Part shown: positions 1 to 5,328 of the stretch, in pieces
Layout: each line of letters starts with the position of its first letter
How positions within the stretch are numbered: position 1 is the first letter of the stretch
Source: Micavibrio_B sp044238965
GTDB lineage: Bacteria > Pseudomonadota > Alphaproteobacteria > Micavibrionales > Micavibrionaceae
Length of the DNA: 7,336 nt
Direction: 5' to 3'
Assembly: GCA_044238965.1 (NCBI GenBank)
Contig: JBIICJ010000072.1
Coordinates: 1 to 7,336 of the forward strand
Made by a program: the position numbers and the translations under genes
The notes under the pieces: model-generated
The model's input: only the letters and a program-made list of their open reading frames with translations
The model's database searches: none
Told to the model about the DNA's origin: nothing

Positions 1-1
1 T

Positions 2-643
2 TCGCTCCAAGATATCATTCATCATGCATCGGTATTAAACCCAGCCAGCGCGCAACAAATGATTCAAAATTTACCATCATTGCAGAATACAAATAATGCT
101 GGTGCGATTGGGATGTTATTTTTATCAATGTTAAAAAACGGGCAAATTGATGAATGGATTCCTGCACAAATGATGAATATTTTACGCGACACTGGGCGCA
201 CAAATATTTTAAAGTCATTGCAAAATGATCAAACCATGATGGCACGCTTAGAAAACACTCCTCTACCTAATGAATGGCGGGCGAATATCTTTCCATTTTG
301 GCATGATGGACAGGCGCATAAATTACCCGTTTATTATAAATCATGGGATGATAAAGACGAACAAGATCAAGAAAAACGCCGTAAAAAAATGCGATTTTTA
401 TTTGATTTAAATTTATCACGTATGGGCGCGGTGCAGGTGGATGGATTTTTTCAAGGCGAACAAGATGCGCCGCAATTGGATATGATTTTGCGCGCCGAAC
501 ATAAATTAAGCCCGCCGATGCAACAGAAAATGAAGGTGGTTTATACGCGGGCCATGGAGCGATCAAATTTAAATGGCGAACTCACATTCCAATTCCGCAG
601 CGACCAATGGGTTGATTGTGATGAAATGTTAGTAGGTGTTTAA
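2..643 (+). CDS. FliK-like flagellar hook-length control protein, C-terminal part (5' end outside window)
   Basis: The frame is open from the first bases of the window, so the gene starts upstream; 213 residues and the stop are visible. An internal ATG at 59 is not a convincing start because the frame continues above it with the same character. The visible part begins with a Gln/Asn-rich helical stretch. A charged linker follows at about residues 118-130 (Asp/Glu/Lys/Arg), then a C-terminal segment at about 131-200 beginning RFLFDLNLSRMGAVQVDG. That segment, with LDMILRAEHKLSPPMQ and a later LNGELTFQF, has the pattern of the FliK hook-length-control C-terminal domain (LDLxxLGxVxV, then the R/L-rich helix region). 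FliK is exported through the flagellar apparatus and switches export specificity when the hook is finished. The convergent fliJ and fliI genes support a flagellar role. The family call rests on pattern recognition, and FliK proteins diverge strongly, so a related flagellar protein of unknown function remains possible. Confidence 0.6.
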   Translation, partial: SLQDIIHHASVLNPASAQQMIQNLPSLQNTNNAGAIGMLFLSMLKNGQIDEWIPAQMMNILRDTGRTNILKSLQNDQTMMARLENTPLPNEWRANIFPFWHDGQAHKLPVYYKSWDDKDEQDQEKRRKKMRFLFDLNLSRMGAVQVDGFFQGEQDAPQLDMILRAEHKLSPPMQQKMKVVYTRAMERSNLNGELTFQFRSDQWVDCDEMLVGV

Positions 644-646
644 TCG

Positions 647-1087
647 TTACACCAAACGATCATCGCCGCCACCATCACGGAAACTGCGTTGTACGCCAAT
701 TTCATCTAACGTATCACTTTCTTTTTTATCGGCCTCATCACGCTCATCTTGTTCGCGTTGCTCTTGTACCATTTCTATTTTTTTCAGCTCGCCAAAAGCT
801 TCGCGCATTTCTTCGCGCGCCACATCAATACGCCCATTGATGATATATAATTCATCATTTAAATCTTCGACGATTTTTTTGACGCGTTCAGCAAAGGTAT
901 GAAACAGAGAGATTTCAGTGATATCTTGTGATCGATCAATATGTGCGCGTTCATGTTCAAGTGTCGTTAAATAGGTTTGTTTGCGCGTTTCGATGGCTTC
1001 GGCTTCGCGATATAATTCCGCCAAGGATTTTTGCATTTCCTCAACGCGGAATTTGCGCAATTTGATAAGCGGTTTTAAATTAGCCAT
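647..1087 (-). CDS. fliJ: Flagellar export protein FliJ
   Basis: A 146-residue protein, the usual FliJ length (about 140-150). It is almost wholly helical and highly charged. Heptad-like runs at about residues 5-60 and 65-125 fit the two-stranded antiparallel coiled coil of FliJ, which inserts into the FliI hexamer and links it to the export gate FlhA in the cytoplasm. The N-terminus (MANLKPLIKLRKFRVEEMQK) matches the FliJ habit of starting with a Leu/Arg-rich helix. The C-terminal tail is very acidic and then Arg/Gly/Asp-rich. Its ATG lies inside the 3' end of fliI with an 8-base overlap, and no strong Shine-Dalgarno precedes it, so translation is probably coupled to fliI. FliJ is poorly conserved in sequence, so the call leans on position next to fliI, size and coiled-coil character. 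Confidence 0.87.
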   Translation of the reverse strand: MANLKPLIKLRKFRVEEMQKSLAELYREAEAIETRKQTYLTTLEHERAHIDRSQDITEISLFHTFAERVKKIVEDLNDELYIINGRIDVAREEMREAFGELKKIEMVQEQREQDERDEADKKESDTLDEIGVQRSFRDGGGDDRLV

Positions 1088-2447
1088 GTCTCAAATACTC
1101 AATTGTATCTTCATGGTCGTAACTCATGCCCAAAATATCGGCAAGTTGCGCAAATCCTTCGGCAATCGTCGCATGATCTGATTTTAATTGCGTTAAAAAT
1201 TCTTCAAGCGCGGGATAGATTTGAATGGCTTCGTCGACCGCGGGGTCAGACCCGCGACGATACGCACCCAAACGAATAAGTTCTGCCATATTTTCATACG
1301 ATGAAATAATTTGTTTCGCGCGGCGTAAAATTTGATTTTGCGATGGCGAAAATGCGGCGGGCAAAGACCGTGATACAGATTTCAAAACATTCACGGCGGG
1401 GTAACGCCCGCGATCGGCGATCGCGCGTTCCATCACAATATGCCCGTCCACAATCCCGCGCACCGCATCGGAAATGGGTTCGTTATGATCATCACCTTCG
1501 ACCAAGACAGTAAATAATCCCGTAATCGCGCCCTGCCCCTTTGGCCCTGGGCCCGCGCGTTCTAATAATCGTGCCAGTTCGCCGAATGTGGTTGGCGGAT
1601 ATCCTTTTGATGTTGGTGGTTCGCCCGCCGATAAACCAATTTCGCGGTGCGCCATGGCAAAGCGCGTGACCGAATCCATCAAACATAAAACCTGTTTTCC
1701 TTGCCCGCGGAAATATTCGGCAACCGCGACGGTCATATACGCCGCCTGACGGCGCATTAATGCAGGCTCATCACCTGTGGCCACAACAACGACGGCACGA
1801 CGCAGGCCGTCTTCACCCAAATCATCTTCCAAAAATTCCTGTACCTCACGACCGCGTTCACCGACCAAACCAATCACAATAATTTCCGCCTCGGTATAAC
1901 GCGCCATCATCGATAGCAAGACGGATTTACCAACGCCTGATCCCGCAAAGATACCCATGCGTTGCCCGCGACATAACGGCATAAATGAATTGATCACGCG
2001 CACACCCAAATCAAGCGGTTGTCCCACACGTTGCCGTGTGTGCGCAGGTGGTGCGGGTGATTTAAGGGGTATCGGATGCGCGCCATTTGATAATGGCCCC
2101 AAATCATCAATTGGTTCGGCCAGCGCATTGATCACGCGCCCGAGCCAACGTTCGGATGGAAAGATCACGGGTTTTTGATCATGCAGAACGGCAACGCAAC
2201 CAAGCCCGACACCTTCGAGTGAACCAAACGGCATTAATAATGCCTTTTCATCACGAAAGCCTACCACTTCGCACGGGATTAATTTTCCGCCATCGGGTTT
2301 TAACGTGACGCGCGAGCCGACGGTGAGATCATTGCTGAACCCTGCGATTTCCACGAGCAAGCCCAAAACCTTTGTCACCCGCCCAAATATTTCATAGGGC
2401 GGGAGCGTGGAAACAGACGCGCAAACTTGGTCGGCCAATCGATCCAT
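1080..2447 (-). CDS. fliI: Flagellum-specific ATPase FliI
   Basis: A full-length 455-residue export ATPase related to F1-beta and type III secretion ATPases. It drives export of flagellar subunits at the cytoplasmic base of the flagellum. The N-terminal beta-barrel domain spans about residues 15-90. The Walker A loop is GSGVGKS at 169-175. VGERGREV at 195-202 carries the catalytic Glu (E197). Walker B is VLCLMDSVTRFA at 253-264 with D258. The family signature YPPTTFGELARLLERAG follows at 283-299, and SVSRSLP at 357-363 carries the likely arginine finger (R360). All key residues are intact. The C-terminal helical domain ends in YLRHG. The ATG at 2447 is the best start by length, but no clear Shine-Dalgarno precedes it. 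fliJ overlaps its end by 8 bases. A hairpin terminator upstream leaves under 50 bases for its own promoter, unless it is read through from the upstream gene. Confidence 0.97.
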   Translation of the reverse strand: MDRLADQVCASVSTLPPYEIFGRVTKVLGLLVEIAGFSNDLTVGSRVTLKPDGGKLIPCEVVGFRDEKALLMPFGSLEGVGLGCVAVLHDQKPVIFPSERWLGRVINALAEPIDDLGPLSNGAHPIPLKSPAPPAHTRQRVGQPLDLGVRVINSFMPLCRGQRMGIFAGSGVGKSVLLSMMARYTEAEIIVIGLVGERGREVQEFLEDDLGEDGLRRAVVVVATGDEPALMRRQAAYMTVAVAEYFRGQGKQVLCLMDSVTRFAMAHREIGLSAGEPPTSKGYPPTTFGELARLLERAGPGPKGQGAITGLFTVLVEGDDHNEPISDAVRGIVDGHIVMERAIADRGRYPAVNVLKSVSRSLPAAFSPSQNQILRRAKQIISSYENMAELIRLGAYRRGSDPAVDEAIQIYPALEEFLTQLKSDHATIAEGFAQLADILGMSYDHEDTIEYLRHG

Positions 2448-2452
2448 GATTC
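2448..2452. promoter_or_regulatory. GANTC (CcrM-type) site abutting the fliI start
   Basis: GATTC lies directly next to the fliI ATG. GANTC is the target of the cell-cycle methylase CcrM in Alphaproteobacteria and can affect promoter activity in Caulobacter. A single 5-base site is expected by chance about every 500 bases at this composition, so only its position is notable. Whether this organism has CcrM cannot be seen here. Confidence 0.3.
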
Positions 2453-2461
2453 GACAAGGAT

Positions 2462-2478
2462 ATCATATTTTTTATGAT
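2462..2478. repeat. AT-rich inverted repeat upstream of fliI
   Basis: ATCATA and TATGAT form a perfect 6-base dyad around TTTTT, 15 bases before the fliI ATG. On the - strand the proximal arm reads TATGAT, which matches five of six bases of a sigma70 -10 box and would give a start about 8 bases before the ATG. No matching -35 is seen. It could be a protein-binding dyad, a weak promoter element, or chance in AT-rich sequence. Confidence 0.35.
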
Positions 2479-2490
2479 TTGTGCCGATAT

Positions 2491-2514
2491 GAAAAGAGGG
2501 GCAAATGCCCCTCT
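2491..2514 (-). terminator. Rho-independent terminator after the 154-residue membrane-protein gene
   Basis: AGAGGGGC (2495-2502), an AAAT loop and GCCCCTCT (2507-2514) form a perfect 8-base GC-rich stem. Read on the - strand it begins 11 bases after the stop codon at 2526 and is followed by TTTTC. It separates this gene from fliI. The short T run suggests some read-through into fliI is possible. Confidence 0.8.
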
Positions 2515-2525
2515 GAAATAAATAT

Positions 2526-2990
2526 TTATTTGATGTATGGCTCTTGGACGGGTGGCAACATTGTCTTGCAATCAACAAATGAATCAGTGCCTTTATATCG
2601 AAAACTAATTCTACCTTCTTGTGCGCCGTTACATGCGTCGACTCGCGCCTGATGAATTTCAGCTTGCTCCGTAGTCTGAATTGATACCAAGGGGACAATT
2701 GAGAATGATGCTAACGCCGCTCCTGCCCAAGCTAAGTCACGAGCGGATAAACCGAATTTTTCAGACAATGTTACATACGCAGCCTCTTTCAAAATGCCCG
2801 ATACAACAGCAGGTGTAGCCATTAACGTGCCTACACTTGCATAAAGTGGGTTAAAAGGATCAGACGATCCACTCCATCCTTTTACTAATAAGGCTGTACC
2901 AGCAAGGGCGCCTGCAATTTTAACGCCGATTGAGAAATTATTTTGCATTCTTGCTAAAGCATTGAAGCCAAGTTCCTCATTTAGTGACAT
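2526..2990 (-). CDS. Hypothetical small membrane protein between ctrA and fliI
   Basis: I do not recognise this 154-residue protein. Three hydrophobic stretches are visible: about residues 20-37 (Gly/Ala/Leu-rich), 49-67 and 86-104. They suggest a small membrane protein, although the first two are rich in small residues and could also be amphipathic. The tail from about 105 is polar, with two cysteines (C120 and C141) that could form a disulphide if it lies in the periplasm. The start is well supported: GAGG at 2997-3000 sits 6 bases before the ATG. A likely promoter lies at 3035-3062 and a good hairpin follows the stop, so it forms a complete single-gene unit. It is divergent from ctrA, and its promoter overlaps a candidate CtrA half-site. 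By eye it has fewer GCG/CGC codons than fliI, which fits a recently acquired or fast-evolving gene. Confidence 0.75.
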   Translation of the reverse strand: MSLNEELGFNALARMQNNFSIGVKIAGALAGTALLVKGWSGSSDPFNPLYASVGTLMATPAVVSGILKEAAYVTLSEKFGLSARDLAWAGAALASFSIVPLVSIQTTEQAEIHQARVDACNGAQEGRISFRYKGTDSFVDCKTMLPPVQEPYIK

Positions 2991-3034
2991 TTTAAACCTC
3001 GTTTACGCATTTATATGGTGAAATTTGATGGCTA

Positions 3035-3062
3035 AATTTAACCATTAGACAGAATATGTCAA
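3035..3062 (-). promoter_or_regulatory. Candidate sigma70 promoter for the 154-residue protein gene
   Basis: On the - strand a perfect -35 TTGACA (3057-3062) is followed after 16 bases by TAAATT (3035-3040), a four-of-six match to the -10 box. The predicted start is near 3028, giving a leader of about 38 bases. The -10 overlaps the TTAACCAT element at 3038-3045. The -35 is convincing and the -10 less so. Confidence 0.5.
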
Positions 3063-3092
3063 GAAAATCTGTCGCCATACGGAAATGGTTAA
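3038..3092. promoter_or_regulatory. Inverted pair of CtrA-type half-sites upstream of ctrA
   Basis: TTAACCAT at 3038-3045 recurs as its exact reverse complement ATGGTTAA at 3085-3092. TTAA(C) is the core of the CtrA recognition sequence, and TTAACCAT is, as I recall, the CtrA half-site form described in Caulobacter. A second nested dyad, GACAGA (3048-3053) and TCTGTC (3068-3073), lies between the arms. The pair sits between the divergent membrane-protein gene and ctrA, so binding could control both. The exact 8-base inverted match is seen in the sequence; CtrA binding is inferred. Confidence 0.5.
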
Positions 3093-3101
3093 TATTTTTG
3101 T

Positions 3102-3144
3102 TTGCCTGCCTTATTAATCTTTGTTAATATTAAGAAAGTTTAAC
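3102..3144 (+). promoter_or_regulatory. Candidate ctrA promoter with clustered TTAA elements
   Basis: TTGCCT (3102-3107), a 17-base spacer and TAATAT (3125-3130) form a weak sigma70-like promoter with a predicted start near 3137. TTAA occurs at 3114, 3124, 3130 and 3140 (the last as TTAAC). Two pairs are spaced TTAA-N6-TTAA, one base short of the classical CtrA box TTAA-N7-TTAA. If CtrA tolerates N6 here, it would sit on the promoter. No GANTC site was found between 2991 and 3189, unlike the Caulobacter ctrA P1 promoter. Confidence 0.4.
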
Positions 3145-3189
3145 GCAAGAAGAACGTTACATCCAACCTTATCACACGGGAGAACCCCA

Positions 3190-3897
3190 ATGCGCGTATT
3201 ACTTGTTGAAGATGATAGCTCGGTTGCCAAGTCAATCGAAATGATTCTGAAATCCGAAGGTTACATGGTTGAAACCACCGATTTGGGTGAAGATGCCTAT
3301 GAGCTTGGTAAATTTTACGACTATGATATCGTGGTGCTCGATCTTATGTTGCCCGATATGCATGGTTATGAAGTTTTGAAAAAACTTCGTGCGGACAAAG
3401 TCAATGTGCCGATTTTAATTCTCTCTGGTCTTTCTGAACTCGACAGCAAAATCAAAGGCCTCGGTTTCGGCGCGGATGATTATTTAACCAAACCATTTGA
3501 AAAAGCCGAATTGATCGCCCGTATCAAAGCCATCGTGCGTCGTTCACAAGGCCACGCACAAAGCCAGATTAAAATTGGCGAACTCACCGTTAATCTAGAT
3601 TCACGCACCGTTGATGTATCAGGCAAACCTGTACATTTAACAGGCAAAGAATACGGTATTTTGGAATTGCTTGCGCTTCGCAAAGGCACAACCCTCACCA
3701 AAGAAATGTTCTTAAACCATTTATATGGCGGTATGGACGAACCCGAGGTGAAAATCATCGACGTATTTATTTGCAAACTTCGCAAGAAAATTGAAATTGC
3801 GGCCGATGGCGAAAATTATATCGAAACTGTATGGGGACGTGGTTACGTCTTGCGCGAACCACCAAGCAGCGAGAAAGCCAAAGCGGCGACAGCCTAA
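3190..3897 (+). CDS. ctrA: Cell-cycle transcriptional regulator CtrA (OmpR-family response regulator)
   Basis: A 235-residue two-domain response regulator starting MRVLLVEDDSS, against 231 residues for Caulobacter CtrA. The receiver domain (about 1-120) has the acidic pair D8/D9, phospho-acceptor D51 in VVLDLMLPDMHG, S79 and K101 (LTKPF). The winged-helix domain (about 125-230) carries the near-invariant CtrA runs LTGKEY, LRKGTTLTKEMFLNHLYGG, KIIDVFICKLRKK and IETVWGRGYVLR. CtrA controls DNA replication, division and flagellar genes and is phosphorylated through the CckA-ChpT relay. The start at 3190 is chosen over an upstream in-frame TTG at 3121 because the Caulobacter N-terminus aligns exactly and GGGAG (3178-3182) sits 7 bases before it. 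The C-terminus ends KAATA rather than the terminal AA linked to ClpXP turnover in Caulobacter. It stands as a single gene closed by a strong terminator. Confidence 0.97.
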   Translation: MRVLLVEDDSSVAKSIEMILKSEGYMVETTDLGEDAYELGKFYDYDIVVLDLMLPDMHGYEVLKKLRADKVNVPILILSGLSELDSKIKGLGFGADDYLTKPFEKAELIARIKAIVRRSQGHAQSQIKIGELTVNLDSRTVDVSGKPVHLTGKEYGILELLALRKGTTLTKEMFLNHLYGGMDEPEVKIIDVFICKLRKKIEIAADGENYIETVWGRGYVLREPPSSEKAKAATA

Positions 3898-3903
3898 AAA
3901 TTC

Positions 3904-3931
3904 AAAAGCGGGGTCAATGCCCCGCTTTTTT
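3904..3931. terminator. Rho-independent terminator of ctrA, possibly bidirectional
   Basis: GCGGGG (3908-3913), a six-base TCAATG loop and CCCCGC (3920-3925), extended by AAAA/TTTT pairing and followed by TTTTTT, begin a few bases after the ctrA stop. The opposite strand has TTTT after the same hairpin, so it may also end transcripts of the convergent 228-residue gene, whose stop is at 3957. Confidence 0.9.
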
Positions 3932-3956
3932 GTTATTGTTGTGTGGTAAAAAAAAT

Positions 3957-4643
3957 TTATCCCAATCGTTGAACGATATCTAATTTGAAATCATCACCTG
4001 TGCGTTTAACGGTGACAAAGCAATCACCTATTTCGGCTTTTGCCACCCCTCTTTGAAACTGTGTTTTTAAAAGATTTTCTCCACGATCAGATTCTGCTAA
4101 ATATAATGTTAGTCTATTATTTTTATTAAAATCTTCATGGCCAATGGATATCCATATAGGTTGAGATCCCATATGTGTATCAAGTGTGAAATGGGGACCA
4201 TCTTCTTTTGAATCCATAAACGATTCCAAATTAAATGTCATTGATAATTTCGCGCCGATATTTTGGTTAGCAATAAATTCTTTTATTGCTTCCTGCGGAT
4301 TTGGATAAAAGCGATCATGATTATCAAAGAATGGGATAGAAATACCTAATTCATTCTCAATTAATTGCGTAACAGCCTGCGCCAAAACTTCAGCAGTCTT
4401 ATATCCAGAATTTGGCTGACGGGTAATGTTTGTGCGCGGCACCGACATTAATTCGCCAACAGTCATACGATATGAAGATCCATAATGTGCATAATGATCC
4501 GCACAAAAACTAGAAGAAAAGTTTGCATAAACTGACCACGCTCTTGTAGCAAGCGCTCCAGTTGCTATCCCATTAAAAGACTCAAATCTCGTATTCAACA
4601 CACGATCAATTTTTTCATCTAATGTTTCGGTAGTCTCGGTCAT
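3957..4643 (-). CDS. Hypothetical protein with an RNA polymerase alpha-CTD-like segment
   Basis: This 228-residue protein is not one I recognise as a named family. Residues about 28-103 resemble the C-terminal domain of RNA polymerase alpha. LATRAWSVY (31-39) parallels LTVRSANCL of E. coli RpoA, and TVGELMSV followed by RQPNSGYKTAEVL (75-87) parallels IGDLVQR and KTPNLGKKSLTEI. On this alignment R34, N78, G80, K82 and T83 fall on RpoA R265, N294, G296, K298 and S299, residues that contact DNA. About 16 extra residues lie between the first two helices. Residues 105-228 match nothing I know and look mixed alpha/beta with a strand-rich end. There is no signal peptide or membrane segment, so it should be cytoplasmic. 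GGAG (4651-4654) lies 7 bases before the ATG, and a strong promoter is at 4679-4708. A generic helix-hairpin-helix DNA-binding domain is the main alternative. Confidence 0.7.
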   Translation of the reverse strand: MTETTETLDEKIDRVLNTRFESFNGIATGALATRAWSVYANFSSSFCADHYAHYGSSYRMTVGELMSVPRTNITRQPNSGYKTAEVLAQAVTQLIENELGISIPFFDNHDRFYPNPQEAIKEFIANQNIGAKLSMTFNLESFMDSKEDGPHFTLDTHMGSQPIWISIGHEDFNKNNRLTLYLAESDRGENLLKTQFQRGVAKAEIGDCFVTVKRTGDDFKLDIVQRLG

Positions 4644-4678
4644 TACTCATCTCCAGTATTGTTGCGCAGTCTTATGCT

Positions 4679-4708
4679 TGTATAGTCCAATCCCAAGCGA
4701 TATGTCAA
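4679..4708 (-). promoter_or_regulatory. Sigma70-type promoter for the alpha-CTD-like protein gene
   Basis: On the - strand a perfect TTGACA (4703-4708) is followed after 18 bases by TATACA (4679-4684), a four-of-six -10 match. The predicted start near 4672 gives a leader of about 28 bases that contains GGAG at a normal distance. The -35 region reads TTGACATAT, the same nine bases as at the other orphan gene's promoter. Confidence 0.65.
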
Positions 4709-4734
4709 TTGATTTGCGCAACGTGAAAGCTTTA

Positions 4735-4763
4735 TTGGCAATTGGGTAAAAAAACCGTATAAA
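4735..4763 (+). promoter_or_regulatory. Sigma70-type promoter of pgsA, predicted to give a leaderless mRNA
   Basis: TTGGCA (4735-4740, five of six), a 17-base spacer (4741-4757) and TATAAA (4758-4763, five of six) form a near-consensus promoter. With the -10 ending at -7, the transcription start falls at 4770, which is the A of the pgsA ATG. No Shine-Dalgarno is visible before pgsA, which agrees with leaderless initiation. Confidence 0.65.
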
Positions 4764-4769
4764 AACAAT

Positions 4770-5327
4770 ATGTTCAACCGCAATCAAATTCCTAATTTTT
4801 TAACACTATCCCGTCTGGGATCGTTGCCATTTTGTTTGGTATTGATGTTTATTGATGCACCGTGGGCGGCATGGCTTGCACTGCTCATTTACACCTATGG
4901 ATGCGTGACAGATTGGCTAGATGGGTATCTTGCACGCAAATGGAATGTGACATCGCCGTTTGGTGTTTTTCTTGACCCGATTGCTGATAAAATTTTTATC
5001 GTGAGCGTGATGTTAATCTTAATTGCGAATGGAAAGTTGGATGGGTTTTGGACAATCCCACCCCTTCTCATCATCGCACGTGAATTTTTAATTGCGGGGC
5101 TACGGGAATTTTTGGGGCCAAAAAATATATCGGTGCCCGTGACACAAATGGCGAAATGGAAGACAGGTGTGCAAATGGGTGCACTTGGGTTTTTGATTAT
5201 GGGCGATTATGGTGACGTGCTTATTCCTGGCACAACCGAAATTGGATATATTTTGATCACTGCTGCCGCCGTGTTAACCGTGATGACGGGATTAAATTAC
5301 CTCAAAGAAGGTATGAAGCATTTATAA
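4770..5327 (+). CDS. pgsA: CDP-diacylglycerol--glycerol-3-phosphate 3-phosphatidyltransferase
   Basis: A 185-residue inner-membrane enzyme of the CDP-alcohol phosphatidyltransferase family. It makes phosphatidylglycerol phosphate from CDP-diacylglycerol and glycerol 3-phosphate, the committed step to phosphatidylglycerol and cardiolipin. The full family signature DGxxAR-x8-GxxxDxxxD is present at residues 51-73 (DG 51-52, AR 55-56, G65, D69, D73), with D48 just before it. The N-terminus IPNFLTLSRL is typical of PgsA, and several hydrophobic segments follow (about 18-45, 75-87, 95-110, 133-148, 158-175). Length is normal for the family (about 180-200). Phosphatidylserine synthase shares the motif, but the N-terminus and the AREFLIAGLREF segment favour PgsA. 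The ATG appears to be the first transcribed base. pyrD follows after a single base. Confidence 0.93.
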   Translation: MFNRNQIPNFLTLSRLGSLPFCLVLMFIDAPWAAWLALLIYTYGCVTDWLDGYLARKWNVTSPFGVFLDPIADKIFIVSVMLILIANGKLDGFWTIPPLLIIAREFLIAGLREFLGPKNISVPVTQMAKWKTGVQMGALGFLIMGDYGDVLIPGTTEIGYILITAAAVLTVMTGLNYLKEGMKHL

Positions 5328-5328
5328 A

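Noticed and set aside
59..643. Complete gene starting at the ATG at 59
   Set aside because: The frame is open upstream to the window edge with similar composition, and no Shine-Dalgarno precedes 59, so the gene is treated as partial.
636..902. Ser-rich + strand reading frame opposite fliJ
   Set aside because: Its Ser/Arg-rich composition is the reverse complement of the charged coiled-coil codons of fliJ; no independent start signal is seen.
2375..2698. - strand frame spanning the terminator between the membrane-protein gene and fliI
   Set aside because: It runs through a clear terminator hairpin and overlaps two better supported genes in another frame.
3121..3189. 23-residue N-terminal extension of CtrA from a TTG at 3121
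   Set aside because: The Caulobacter CtrA N-terminus aligns exactly from the ATG at 3190, a Shine-Dalgarno precedes that ATG, and the extension overlaps the predicted promoter.
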